This document shows, piece by piece, positions 1-8,451 of a DNA stretch of 64,000 bases. This DNA comes from Microvirga sp052115485 (GTDB taxonomy: Bacteria; Pseudomonadota; Alphaproteobacteria; Rhizobiales; Beijerinckiaceae). Made by a program: the position numbers and the translations under genes. Under the pieces are notes generated by a model that saw only the letters and a program-made list of their open reading frames with translations, was not told the origin of the DNA and made no database searches. The stretch is from assembly GCF_052115485.1 (NCBI RefSeq), contig NZ_JBFRGU010000002.1, positions 62,001 to 126,000 on the forward strand, given 5' to 3'. Within the stretch, counting starts at the first letter, position 1; every line of letters starts with the position of its first letter.

Positions 1-617
1 TGCTCGACATTTCGTTACTCGACGTTCCCGCCGGAGACCGCGTCGCTCTCACAGGGCCATCGGGTGCGGGCAAGACGACGTTGCTTCATCTCATGGCGGG
101 GATCGGTCACTCTAGCCACGGGTCTGTCCTGTGGGGCGATCTCGATCTGGCGGCCCTTACAGAGGGAGCACGCGACCGTTGGCGCCGACAGCATGTCGGT
201 CTGGTGTTCCAGGACTTCCACCTCATTCCGGAATTGAGCGCCCTCGACAACATTCTTCTGCCTCTCACGTTCGGAGCTGTGGGACGCAGGCGCGATTTCA
301 TCGACCGGGCCGCGTTTTTGTCCGAGCGCCTGGGCTTGCCGGACCCTCATCGCCGAGCTGCCGTACTCTCGCGAGGCGAGCAGCAACGGGTCGCCATGGC
401 GCGGGCCTTGTTGCGCGATCCGGCTATTCTTCTCGCCGATGAGCCCACGGCGAGCCTCGACGCCGCCACAGGCGAGACGCTCGGCACGCTGCTCCTCGAG
501 GCAGCGCGGGAACAGGGCGCGACCCTCATCGTCGCGACCCATGATCCACATCTCATCGACCGCCTCGATACGGTGCACCGCATTGAGACCGGTCTTCTCG
601 TGGAGGTCCGCTCATGA
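1..617 (+). CDS. ABC transporter ATP-binding protein (MacB/LolD type), 5' partial
   Basis: The reading frame is already open at the window edge (codons from base 3), so the N-terminus is missing. Visible motifs in order are Walker A GPSGAGKTT, signature LSRGEQQRVAMARA, Walker B ILLADEPTASLD and an H-loop ATHD, which together make a complete nucleotide-binding core. The class is the LolD/MacB/FtsE group, which powers FtsX-like permeases rather than classic importers. Its TGA overlaps the ATG of the FtsX-like permease that follows (ATGA), so the two are translationally coupled and form one transporter at the inner membrane. The substrate is not visible here. A His-rich loop in the partner hints at metal, but that is inference. 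Confidence 0.93.
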   Translation, partial: LDISLLDVPAGDRVALTGPSGAGKTTLLHLMAGIGHSSHGSVLWGDLDLAALTEGARDRWRRQHVGLVFQDFHLIPELSALDNILLPLTFGAVGRRRDFIDRAAFLSERLGLPDPHRRAAVLSRGEQQRVAMARALLRDPAILLADEPTASLDAATGETLGTLLLEAAREQGATLIVATHDPHLIDRLDTVHRIETGLLVEVRS

Positions 618-1849
618 ACCCGCTTCCGATGGTGCGGGCCGATCTGAAGGCGCTCCGCTGGCTCGCCTTCGCGATCCCGCTTCTCGTGGCTGTCGCCGTG
701 GCCATGGGCGTAGGCATTGGCGCGCAGGAGAGGATGTTGCGCCAGAGTTCGGCTCGCGCTGCCGACGATTTCGATCTCCTGATCGGAGCGGCCGGCAGCC
801 AGACGCAACTCGTGCTCACGACGGTCTATCTCGACCTCGAGGCTCTGCCCCTCACGGACGGCGCGCTTCTCAACACTCTCTCGAAGGATCCGCGCGTCGC
901 CGCCGTCGCGCCGATCGCGTTCGGCGACGTTGTGCGCGGCTTCCCCGTGGTCGGTACAACGCCTACTTTCGCCGGGCGCTGGGGGCGGTTGCAGGCGGCT
1001 GAGGGGCGGCTCTTTGCGAAGGAGGGCGAGGCCGTCGTCGGCGCCGATGTTTCCTTCAAGATCGGTGAGACCTTCAAGCCTTCCCACGCCACAGGCGGGC
1101 AGGCTCATGCTTTCCAGGAGGATGCGGAGGAGGAAACCCGATACCGCCACGAGGACGTCACCTATACGGTCGTCGGCCGTCTTCCGCGTCTCGGTACCCC
1201 ATGGGATCGGGCGATACAGGTGCCGGTGGAGAGCGTGTGGGAAACGCATGGGCTCGGTAATGGACATGCCGAGGACGAGGCGAGCCTCGGTCCTCCTTTC
1301 GACGCCAAGGTCGCTCCGGGTGTGCCCGCTATCGTGGTGAAGCCGAAGCGGATCGCCGATGCCTATTCGCTGCGCGGCGACTACCGTAAGGGCGGCACAA
1401 TGGCGGTTTTCCCGGCCGAAGTATTGGTCGGTCTCTACAAGACCATCGGGGACGTGAAGGACGTGCTCGTCGCCTCGTCATGGATCAGCAACGGATTGAT
1501 CTTCGTGGCAGTACTGCTTCTGCTGCTCACTCTCACCGGATTGCGGCGGCGGCGTTATGCGGTCCTGCGCGCGCTTGGTGCTCCGGCCATCTACATCTTG
1601 CTCGTGGTGTGGCTGGAAGCAGCGATCCTCCTCGCGGTCGGATGCGCGCTGGGACTGCTCTTCGGCTGGGGCGCGGCGGCGCTGGTATCTCAAGCGATTG
1701 AGAGTGAAACCGGTCTGCACCTTGCCTTCCGGCCTGGCCTGAACGACGGGCTTTTCGTCATCGGCCTGATGGCGCTCGGGAGTTTTCTTGCGCTCATTCC
1801 AGCCGCGCTGAACTATCGCGTCTCCGTGTCGGACGGCCTACGCTCTTAG
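614..1849 (+). CDS. ABC transporter permease, FtsX/MacB-like, with His-rich periplasmic loop
   Basis: This 411-aa membrane protein has one N-terminal membrane segment (about residues 14-36), a large periplasmic domain, and three C-terminal segments (about 292-310, 325-352, 378-402). That is the usual FtsX/MacB permease layout. It overlaps the upstream ATPase gene by 4 bases. The periplasmic domain carries His/acid-rich stretches near residues 155-175 (SHATGGQAHAFQED) and 210-222 (THGLGNGHAEDE), which look able to bind a transition metal. ABC pairs of this type sit in zinc-responsive operons of some alphaproteobacteria, so a role in zinc handling is possible but unproved. Lipoprotein or small-molecule export is the alternative. 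Confidence 0.9.
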   Translation: MNPLPMVRADLKALRWLAFAIPLLVAVAVAMGVGIGAQERMLRQSSARAADDFDLLIGAAGSQTQLVLTTVYLDLEALPLTDGALLNTLSKDPRVAAVAPIAFGDVVRGFPVVGTTPTFAGRWGRLQAAEGRLFAKEGEAVVGADVSFKIGETFKPSHATGGQAHAFQEDAEEETRYRHEDVTYTVVGRLPRLGTPWDRAIQVPVESVWETHGLGNGHAEDEASLGPPFDAKVAPGVPAIVVKPKRIADAYSLRGDYRKGGTMAVFPAEVLVGLYKTIGDVKDVLVASSWISNGLIFVAVLLLLLTLTGLRRRRYAVLRALGAPAIYILLVVWLEAAILLAVGCALGLLFGWGAAALVSQAIESETGLHLAFRPGLNDGLFVIGLMALGSFLALIPAALNYRVSVSDGLRS

Positions 1850-1944
1850 GGCCCATGAAGGCGAGTCTCGAAGCCACCCTTGAAGATCGCATACCCTGCG
1901 CCTGATAGTAGGAGACAACGTTTTTCGCAAAAAATGGGACATCG

Positions 1945-3360
1945 ATGTTACGCGCGCTCGGTCTTGGAATAACCTTGCTCTTCTGCGCTGCCAGCTCGGT
2001 ATCCCTCGCGCAGTCCGAGACAAAGCCGCAATCGGAGACTTCCACCGCACCACAGATATCGCCTTCCATCCAGTCTTTCATGGAGGCTTATGGCGGCGAC
2101 CCCGGAAGCATCCGTAGTTTTCTCGATACCAAGGGCCTCACCTACAGCCTCACCTATACCAACGAAGGTTTTGGAAACGTCTCTGGCGGCATCAAGCGTG
2201 GAGGCATCTACGACGGGCAGCTCAATTTTCAGCTGGATGCAGACCTCGACAAGCTGCTCGACTGGAAGGGGGCGGCCTTTCACACGAATGCCTATCAGGT
2301 TCACGGGCGGGGTTTATCCCGTTACTATATCGGCAATCTGCTCGCGGTGAGCAACATCGAGGCTCTTGCCTCGACACGGCTCTATGAGTTGTGGTTCGAG
2401 CAGAAATTCCTTGAAGACAAGGTGGCTTTGCGGCTCGGCCAATTGGGAGCCGACACCGAGTTTCTGATCAGCCAGTACGCCGCGCTTTTCGTGAACACCA
2501 CCTTCGGGTGGCCGGCGATTACGGCTGCGGATCTCCCCAGCAGCGGACCATCTTACCCGCTCGCAACACCCGGCATACGTTTGAAGGTCACGCTGACGGA
2601 CCAGTTCACGCTTCTCGCGGCAGTCTTCAACGGAAACCCAGCTGGTCCGCCAGGGCCGTTCGGTCCATTCGATCCGCAGCGCCGGGATCGCACCGGCACG
2701 AATTTCAGGGTCAACGATCCTGCCTTTGTCATCGCGGAGATGGCCTACGCTTACAATCAGGCCAAGGATTCGACCGGTCTTCCCGGCACGGTGAAGTTCG
2801 GTGGGTGGTATCACTTGGGCCGCTTCGACGATCAGCGCTTCGGGACGGACAACCTGTCCCTTGCCAGTCCGGACAGTAACGGGATTCCTCGTCGTGTCCG
2901 GGGCGATAGCGGGCTCTACGCCATCCTCGATCAGATGGTCTATCGCATCTCGAACACGACCGATCAGGGGATTGGAATCTTCGCTCGACTTGCCGTCTCG
3001 CCCTCCGATCAAAATCTGATCAGCTTCTACGCGGATACCGGTGTTTCGTTCAAAGGCATGATTCCGAGCCGCCCCGACGACCTATTCGCAGTTGGTTTCG
3101 CCTACGCGCAGATATCCTCTCGGGTCACCGGCCTTGATCTGGATGCCATTTCATTTACGGGCATGGTGCGACCGGTGCAGTCCAGCGAAGCTGTGATCGA
3201 AGTCACGTATCAGGCGCAGGTACTTCCCGGTTGGACGCTTCAGCCGGACTTTCAGTACATCTTCCGACCAGGCGGCAACGTGCAGAATCCACGCGCGCCG
3301 AATGGTGTCGCCATCAAGGATGCCATGGTTTTCGGATTGCGCTCGATCATCCGATACTGA
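1945..3360 (+). CDS. carbohydrate-selective porin, OprB family
   Basis: A 471-aa outer-membrane protein with a signal peptide (hydrophobic stretch, then SVSLAQSE, cleavage near residue 22). The body alternates short amphipathic strands rich in aromatic and glycine residues, and it ends in an aromatic-rich strand closing with IIRY, as outer-membrane beta-barrels do. The features GLTYSLTYTNEGFGNVSGG, LYELWFEQKFL and LRLGQLGAD are typical of OprB porins, which let sugars and other small polar solutes across the outer membrane. It stands alone, 95 bp after the ABC permease, with no sugar transporter beside it, so the natural solute cannot be stated. Confidence 0.88.
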   Translation: MLRALGLGITLLFCAASSVSLAQSETKPQSETSTAPQISPSIQSFMEAYGGDPGSIRSFLDTKGLTYSLTYTNEGFGNVSGGIKRGGIYDGQLNFQLDADLDKLLDWKGAAFHTNAYQVHGRGLSRYYIGNLLAVSNIEALASTRLYELWFEQKFLEDKVALRLGQLGADTEFLISQYAALFVNTTFGWPAITAADLPSSGPSYPLATPGIRLKVTLTDQFTLLAAVFNGNPAGPPGPFGPFDPQRRDRTGTNFRVNDPAFVIAEMAYAYNQAKDSTGLPGTVKFGGWYHLGRFDDQRFGTDNLSLASPDSNGIPRRVRGDSGLYAILDQMVYRISNTTDQGIGIFARLAVSPSDQNLISFYADTGVSFKGMIPSRPDDLFAVGFAYAQISSRVTGLDLDAISFTGMVRPVQSSEAVIEVTYQAQVLPGWTLQPDFQYIFRPGGNVQNPRAPNGVAIKDAMVFGLRSIIRY

Positions 3361-3371
3361 GCCAGAGCCCG

Positions 3372-3539
3372 TCAGTCGGGACTGCTCGCCGGACCGCACC
3401 AGCCGGGGAGGTATTCGGCTTCGTGACTCTTGGCGAGCTCGAGCGCCCGTTCCATCGCTTCTTCGAAGTTGCCCTCCACTCGCTTTTTCTTGATGTTCCG
3501 ACGGAGGAAGTCGGCCCAGAGAAGTCGGCCGCAGGTCCA
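3372..3539 (-). pseudogene. headless remnant of a small cytoplasmic protein
   Basis: On the minus strand a 55-codon frame reads like real protein: TCGRLLWADFLRR, then NIKKKRVEGNFEEAMERA, LELAKSHEAEYLPGW and CGPASSPD before a TGA. It has amphipathic helix character and high-GC codon choice. Directly upstream in frame are two stops (TGA TAA), and no ATG, GTG or TTG occurs before the middle of the frame, so it cannot be translated whole. It may be the decayed 3' end of a small gene; the C..C pair beginning with TCG may be half of a zinc ribbon. It lies between the convergent porin and FbpC-like genes. I do not recognise the family. Confidence 0.4.
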
Positions 3540-3599
3540 TTATCAGGACGGGGGTGAGGGCCGGTTCTCGCACTGCGGATGGCTGGCCAAGCCCGAAAG

Positions 3600-4694
3600 T
3601 CAACGAACTGAAACTGACGATGACGGACGTAGATCGAAAACATGGGCTTTGCCGAGCACGGTGATCTTCACATATGTGCCGACGTTGGGCAGGTCGATGC
3701 TCGAACTTCTGATCCGTAGCAATGGTGCATCGGGTGAGCTCAGGAGCGACAGGGTGACCATGCATACGGCTCCGCCGAACTCGACATCTGTCACCTGCCC
3801 GTAGCAGGCAGATGGATCGGCATCGTTCGCCTGAGCTTCGGGTAAACTCGGTGCGAGCCGCACCTGTTCCGGGCGCAGCATGATCTCAGCAGCGCCACGT
3901 CGCTGACCGGTGTCGGCGGCAATGCGTCCGAGATTACATAAGGCCCAGCCATCCTCCAACTTAGCCGGCATGATGATGGCGTCGCCTATGAAGACCGCCG
4001 TTCCGGGGTCTTTTGGCGTGAGATAAAGTTCGCGCGGCGAGCCGGCCTGCACCAAGCGCCCTTCGCGCAAAATGGCGACCTGGTCGGCGAAGGACAGGGC
4101 CTCGACCTGATCGTGGGTGACCAGCATGGTTGTGATGCCGGCGGCCCGCAATACCTCGGCCACTGCTTTGCGCGTGCTCTCACGCAGGCCTGTGTCGAGC
4201 GCGGAGAAAGGTTCGTCAAGCAGCATCAGTTTCGGCTGTCGGGCGAGGGCGCGGGCAAGCGCAACGCGCTGCTGCTGACCGCCGGAGATTTCATGGGGGC
4301 GCCTATCGAGCATCTTCCGGTCGAGTTCGACCGTGTCCATGAGTTCCAGAATGCGTTTATCCCGCGACGGTGCACTGGGATCGAGGCCAAAACCAATGTT
4401 GTCGGCAACGCTCAGATGGGGAAAAAGCGCGCCATCCTGAGTCACGACGCCGATACCGCGCAGATGGGCTGCAACGGTGGATGGACCCTCGGCCAAAACC
4501 TGCCCGTCTAGAGTGACGCGGCCCGCGTCCGGCGTCTCGAAGCCTGCAATGATGCGCAAAAGCGTCGTCTTGCCCGAGCCTGACGGACCTACGATCGCGG
4601 TCCGGCTGCCGCCCGACATGTTTAGGTCGACGCCCTCGAGTGCGACCGTCGCTCCGTACCGTTTGCCGATCCCTTGCACGCTGAGAAAGGTCAT
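3600..4694 (-). CDS. fbpC: iron(III) ABC transporter ATP-binding protein, FbpC type
   Basis: A 364-aa ATPase of the FbpC/PotA class. It has Walker A GPSGSGKTTLLR (about residues 37-48), signature ISGGQQQRVALARA, Walker B LMLLDEPFSALD, H-loop VTHDQVEALSFAD, and a C-terminal TOBE-like regulatory part. The chosen ATG (MTFLSVQGIGKRYG) gives an N-terminus that fits the family and overlaps the stop of the permease gene by 4 bases. The open frame runs much further upstream, but only as antisense of the permease. It energises uptake of Fe3+ delivered by the binding protein of the same cluster. Thiamine or 2-aminoethylphosphonate importers have the same layout, so the substrate is inferred mainly from the binding protein. 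Confidence 0.9.
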   Translation of the reverse strand: MTFLSVQGIGKRYGATVALEGVDLNMSGGSRTAIVGPSGSGKTTLLRIIAGFETPDAGRVTLDGQVLAEGPSTVAAHLRGIGVVTQDGALFPHLSVADNIGFGLDPSAPSRDKRILELMDTVELDRKMLDRRPHEISGGQQQRVALARALARQPKLMLLDEPFSALDTGLRESTRKAVAEVLRAAGITTMLVTHDQVEALSFADQVAILREGRLVQAGSPRELYLTPKDPGTAVFIGDAIIMPAKLEDGWALCNLGRIAADTGQRRGAAEIMLRPEQVRLAPSLPEAQANDADPSACYGQVTDVEFGGAVCMVTLSLLSSPDAPLLRIRSSSIDLPNVGTYVKITVLGKAHVFDLRPSSSVSVR

Positions 4695-6307
4695 CGTCCG
4701 CCCGTCCGTTTGGATTGCGCGTGAAGCAGGATAGTGAGAGGCAGCGACAGCAACACCATCATCAGGGCGTACGGCGCTGCGGCGACATAGTCGATCTCGC
4801 TGGTGAGCGCCCAGAACTCCGTCGCCAGTGTTCTCGTACCATTGGGGGCAAGCATCAAGGTGGCGGTGAGCTCCGTGGTGATGCCGAGAGCCACGAGCGC
4901 CATGCTGGCCGCCGCGCCGGGAGCCGCAAGTCGAAGAGTGACCTGGCGTACAGCCTGGATGGGCGTGCGCCCGAGCGCCATTGCAGCGCGCTCCAGCTCG
5001 ACGGGTGCTTGGGCGATGCTGGCGCGCAGGCCGACGAGCGCTCTGGGCAGGAACATCAGCGCATAGGCGAGCAACACCGTCGTCACCGTCTGGTAGAGAG
5101 GAAGCGCCACACGAACCGTGATGGTGACAAGGGCGAGAGCGACCACGACACCGGGGAGGGACCCGACGCAATAGTGGCAGGCTTCCAGAATACGCTGTAG
5201 AGGCCCGGGGGCTCTAACCGAGAGCCACCCCATGGGTATCGCGGCAAGGGTCGTCAGAAACGCCCCGGCGAGAGCGAAGGTGAGCGTTTGACCTAGAGCG
5301 GCTCCGATCTCTCCCAGTCGCCATACGTCGGCCCCACCGATGACCAGCCAGCGCCCGAGAGTGACGAGCGGTACGCCGAGGGCAAGCGCCGTCGTCGCTG
5401 CCGGTATCAGCAGGCATGGCGCCGCGAGGCGGCCCAGGCGGTTTCGAACCATCGGGCGGGCAGCCCCGGAGCCCACGCGCGCATAGCGCTCGTTGCCGCG
5501 GGCGACGGCTTCGAGCGAGAGGAGGCCAAAGCAGCAGACGATGAGGACGCCGCCGAGCATGTTGGCAGCCGGGCCGTTATAGGCGGATTGGAACTGATCG
5601 ACGATCGCAGTGGCGAAAGTGTCGAACCGGATCATCACGAAGAGACCGTATTCGGCCAGAAGGTGGAGACCGATCAGGAGCGATCCGCCGCAGACGGCAA
5701 GCCGCAATTGTGGAAGCACGACGCGGAAGAAAACGCGCCAAGGTCCGAGGCCGAGCGAGGCCGCTGCATCCTCTATTGCCGGATCGAGCCTTCGCAATTG
5801 TGCGGCTACCGGCAGATAAAGAAACGGGAAATAAGCCAGAACCGAAATCAGAGTGCCGCCGAACAGACCGTGCAGGCCGGGCGCCACGCTGATCCAGGCA
5901 TAGCTATGCACGAAGGCAGGCACCGCCAGCGGCGCGACAGCAAGCCATGCCCAGATACTGGCTCCGGGCAGGTCGGTCCGCTCCGTCAACCATGCGAGCG
6001 CTATCGCCAGAAAAATCGAGAGCGGAATGGTGCAGATTTCGAGGAGAACCGTGTTGATCAACAACTCGCCGACGCGGGGACGAAAGATGAGTGCCGAACT
6101 CGTCTCCCACCCGGTCAGGAACGTGATCCAGATAATGAAGCCGACAGGGAGCAGGGACACCAGCGACACCAGAACTGCAGCGCTGAAAACGGGCGCATTC
6201 GGCAATCGACCTCGCAAGCCACTCGAAATCGGGGCGGGCCGGTCGAATATGGCCTGAGTTGGCTCGATGGCTGCTTTGACTTGCGGCAAGACGAAGATTG
6301 CCTTCAT
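4691..6307 (-). CDS. fbpB: iron(III) ABC transporter permease, FbpB type (fused double permease)
   Basis: A 538-aa inner-membrane protein with about twelve membrane segments. It is made of two homologous transport-permease halves (about residues 60-270 and 325-530), each with an EAA-like cytoplasmic loop (DAAASLGLGPWRVFFRVVLP in the first, ERAAMALGRTPIQAVRQVTL in the second). This internally duplicated form is typical of FbpB and ThiP. The gene overlaps fbpC by 4 bases and lies 106 bp after fbpA, with a strong hairpin in the gap. No clear Shine-Dalgarno precedes the ATG at 6307, so a slightly later start is possible. Confidence 0.9.
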   Translation of the reverse strand: MKAIFVLPQVKAAIEPTQAIFDRPAPISSGLRGRLPNAPVFSAAVLVSLVSLLPVGFIIWITFLTGWETSSALIFRPRVGELLINTVLLEICTIPLSIFLAIALAWLTERTDLPGASIWAWLAVAPLAVPAFVHSYAWISVAPGLHGLFGGTLISVLAYFPFLYLPVAAQLRRLDPAIEDAAASLGLGPWRVFFRVVLPQLRLAVCGGSLLIGLHLLAEYGLFVMIRFDTFATAIVDQFQSAYNGPAANMLGGVLIVCCFGLLSLEAVARGNERYARVGSGAARPMVRNRLGRLAAPCLLIPAATTALALGVPLVTLGRWLVIGGADVWRLGEIGAALGQTLTFALAGAFLTTLAAIPMGWLSVRAPGPLQRILEACHYCVGSLPGVVVALALVTITVRVALPLYQTVTTVLLAYALMFLPRALVGLRASIAQAPVELERAAMALGRTPIQAVRQVTLRLAAPGAAASMALVALGITTELTATLMLAPNGTRTLATEFWALTSEIDYVAAAPYALMMVLLSLPLTILLHAQSKRTGGR

Positions 6308-6347
6308 ACGTTTGAGCGATGGGCTGGTGACGCCCCCAAACGAAATT

Positions 6348-6378
6348 CCCCTTGCGAGGGAAGATCCTCAGCAAGGGG
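6348..6378 (-). promoter_or_regulatory. intercistronic hairpin between fbpA and fbpB
   Basis: The inverted repeat CCCCTTGCGAGG / CCTC-A-GCAAGGGG gives an 8-bp plus 4-bp stem with one bulged base and a short loop, followed on the minus strand by AATTTCG. It is placed where a partial terminator or 3'-end protecting stem would make the binding protein mRNA more abundant than the permease and ATPase mRNA, a common arrangement in ABC importer operons. That role is inferred from position only. Confidence 0.5.
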
Positions 6379-6413
6379 ATAAAACGTCTAGCACACTGAG
6401 TTGCCGGCAAATA

Positions 6414-7433
6414 CTACAGCAGGCCGGCGGCTGTCATCAGATCGGTCACTTTTTTGCTATTGAGCCTGGACGGTTCGACGCTCGGCGTTTGCAGATTCGA
6501 CAGAGGCACCAGCTTCGGGTTCGATTCAGCCCCGACACCGACTGCATATTCGAAGGAATCGCCGGTCTTGAGAATTCCCTGGCCACCCTTGCCGGAGACC
6601 CATTTCAGGAACGCTTCCGCCTGCGCCTTGTGCTTGCTCGAAGCCAGAACGCCACCGCCGGAAATGCTGACGAATGCGCCGGGATCCTGGTTGCGGAAGT
6701 AGTGCAGGGCGACGCTCTTGCTGTTCTCCCCGGTCTTCGCCTGATCGCCGAACCAGTAATAGTGATAGATCACCGCGCCTTCGACTTCGCCTGCGTTCAC
6801 AGCCTTCATGGCCACGCTGTTGCCCTTGTAGAACTTGGCGCTTTCCTTCATGGTCTTGAGCCAGGCTGCCGTTGCTGCCTCGCCCTTGAGTTCCAGCATG
6901 GCGCCGACGATGGCCTGGAAATCCGCGCCCGCCGGCGAGGCGGCCCACCGCCCCTTCCAGCTCGGATCGGCGAGATCCATAATCGACTTCGGTAACTTGT
7001 CCTCAGTCAGCTTGGTCTTATCGTAGGCGAACACCGTCGACCGTGCCGCGATCCCGGTCCAACGACCGTGCGCGGGACGGTAATTTTCAGGCACTTGCGC
7101 GATCACGTCGGCAGGAAGCGGCGCGAACAGGCCTGCATTGTCCACCAACGCCATTGCGGGCGAGTTTTCGGTCAGGAATACGTCGGCGGGAGAGGCGGCG
7201 CCCTCCTGCACGATCTGGTTGCCGAGTTCGGTGTCGCTACCCTTTCGCAATGTCACCTTAATGCCGGTCTCGCGGGTGAACCCATCCGCCCATGCCTGAG
7301 TGAGGCTTTCGTGCTGGGCGTTGTAGACGATGATGCCGTCGGTGTTTGCGCCTTGCGCTTTAGCTGCCAGCGGCGCACTCACGGCGGCAATCAGTGCCAA
7401 TGCACTTGCAAGATAAGGCAGGGAAATTTTCAT
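6414..7433 (-). CDS. fbpA: iron(III) ABC transporter periplasmic binding protein, FbpA type
   Basis: A 339-aa secreted binding protein. The start MKISLPYLASALAL gives a standard signal peptide cut after PLAAKAQ; an open extension upstream lacks this signal. The mature part begins with GIIVYNAQHESLTQAW, carries DVFLTENSPAM and AVIYHYYW, and ends in the family's tail. The tyrosine pair in YHYYW corresponds to the Fe3+-ligating tyrosines of FbpA-like (transferrin-like) proteins. It binds ferric iron in the periplasm and hands it to FbpBC, encoded directly downstream. The AT-rich upstream region holds a candidate iron-regulator site. Confidence 0.92.
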   Translation of the reverse strand: MKISLPYLASALALIAAVSAPLAAKAQGANTDGIIVYNAQHESLTQAWADGFTRETGIKVTLRKGSDTELGNQIVQEGAASPADVFLTENSPAMALVDNAGLFAPLPADVIAQVPENYRPAHGRWTGIAARSTVFAYDKTKLTEDKLPKSIMDLADPSWKGRWAASPAGADFQAIVGAMLELKGEAATAAWLKTMKESAKFYKGNSVAMKAVNAGEVEGAVIYHYYWFGDQAKTGENSKSVALHYFRNQDPGAFVSISGGGVLASSKHKAQAEAFLKWVSGKGGQGILKTGDSFEYAVGVGAESNPKLVPLSNLQTPSVEPSRLNSKKVTDLMTAAGLL

Positions 7434-7529
7434 GGCAGCTTCTGCTTCAAAAAAAGGAGTGCGGCGTTCTGATGAAACGACTGCTGTGTAGGCGTCGGTG
7501 TCACGGGCTGTCAATTTGTATGTTCTTTA

Positions 7530-7546
7530 ATTAGAATAATTTAAAA
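7530..7546. promoter_or_regulatory. candidate Irr-type iron control element upstream of fbpA
   Basis: The 17-base sequence ATTAGAATAATTTAAAA matches the palindromic iron control element as I remember it (TTTAGAATNATTCTAAA) at 14 of 16 fixed positions. It lies about 97 bp upstream of the fbpA ATG in an otherwise high-GC genome, within the divergent fbpA/mepB promoter region. Irr controls iron genes in Rhizobiales. The match was made by eye, and AT-rich promoter DNA could produce it by chance. Confidence 0.4.
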
Positions 7547-7716
7547 GTGATTTCTGCGACGAATATTATTGGGTGACGTTTTGCATAAATAATAACCTGC
7601 TTTCTATCTTAGTTTTACTTTAATTTGTCGCTTGCTTGACAAGCCGCTCCAGCCAACGTTTGTGATGCCCGCGGTGGCAACGCCACGCGCGTGTTTTCGA
7701 TTGAAAGGTCAGTGGT

Positions 7717-8250
7717 TTGAGGCACTCGGATTTGAAGATTCATCAGGATCTTTTGGCTGCGATGAATCTGGTCTACACGCCGAACGCGCTTGAGTGTTCC
7801 GAACTGAAAATGGAACCGGAAAGCGCGGAGTATGGTGCATATGCGCTCCAATTGGCTGGGTTGGCCTTGCGGTTTCGCGCCTCCAAAATCACGCCGACAA
7901 AAATCGGTCAGTTCGTCACCCTATGGAAGCGGATCGGAAATGGACCGATCCAACCCTTCGATGAGTCCGATCCGATCGATTTTTTCGTTGTCAGCTGTCG
8001 CACAGACCAGCATTTGGGACAGTTTGTTTTTCCCAAGTCCGTTTTGTGTGCGCGGGACGTCGTCGCGCGCAATGGCAAGGGTGGTAAGCGGGCCATCCGT
8101 GTTTACCCGCCATGGGACAGGCCCACGAGCCGGCAAGCACTGCAAACGCAAAGCTGGCAACTCGATTACTTTCTGGAAACACCTGAAGACCGCCCCATAA
8201 ACCACATCCGAGCCCGGATGCTCTTCGGTCTGGAGTCTGCTTCCGACTAA
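7717..8250 (+). CDS. mepB: MepB family protein
   Basis: A 177-aa cytoplasmic protein. The stretches LKMEPESAEYGAYALQLAG, RASKITPTKIGQFVTLWKR, IDFFVVSC and GQFVFPKSVL are the hallmark blocks of the MepB family, named from the mepRAB locus of Staphylococcus; its biochemical role is unknown. The frame must begin at or after TTG 7717, because an in-frame stop lies just upstream. TTG 7717 keeps the full family length, while ATG 7762 would remove the first 15 residues. It is divergent from the iron importer and shares its AT-rich promoter region; no mepA or mepR neighbour is seen. Confidence 0.85.
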   Translation: MRHSDLKIHQDLLAAMNLVYTPNALECSELKMEPESAEYGAYALQLAGLALRFRASKITPTKIGQFVTLWKRIGNGPIQPFDESDPIDFFVVSCRTDQHLGQFVFPKSVLCARDVVARNGKGGKRAIRVYPPWDRPTSRQALQTQSWQLDYFLETPEDRPINHIRARMLFGLESASD

Positions 8251-8451
8251 AAGTGCGAGAACGCAACTCGCGCCCACGTTTTCGCTTTCGATGCGGGCCT
8301 GAACACGTCGGTCGCATGGAACTGTGCTGCATCCCTCGGCTTATCGAATGGCTGATTGTTTTCGCGATGGGCTCTCTGGAGAGCGCACCGCAGCGATATC
8401 GGGAGAAGCTGTCATGGGCGAGAGCATTGTTCCGAACGCGACAAGGCTCGG

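Noticed and set aside
4695..5171. Upstream extension of the FbpC-like frame to 523 codons
   Set aside because: The extra part is only an alternate frame of the permease gene; the internal ATG gives the normal family start and a 4-base overlap.
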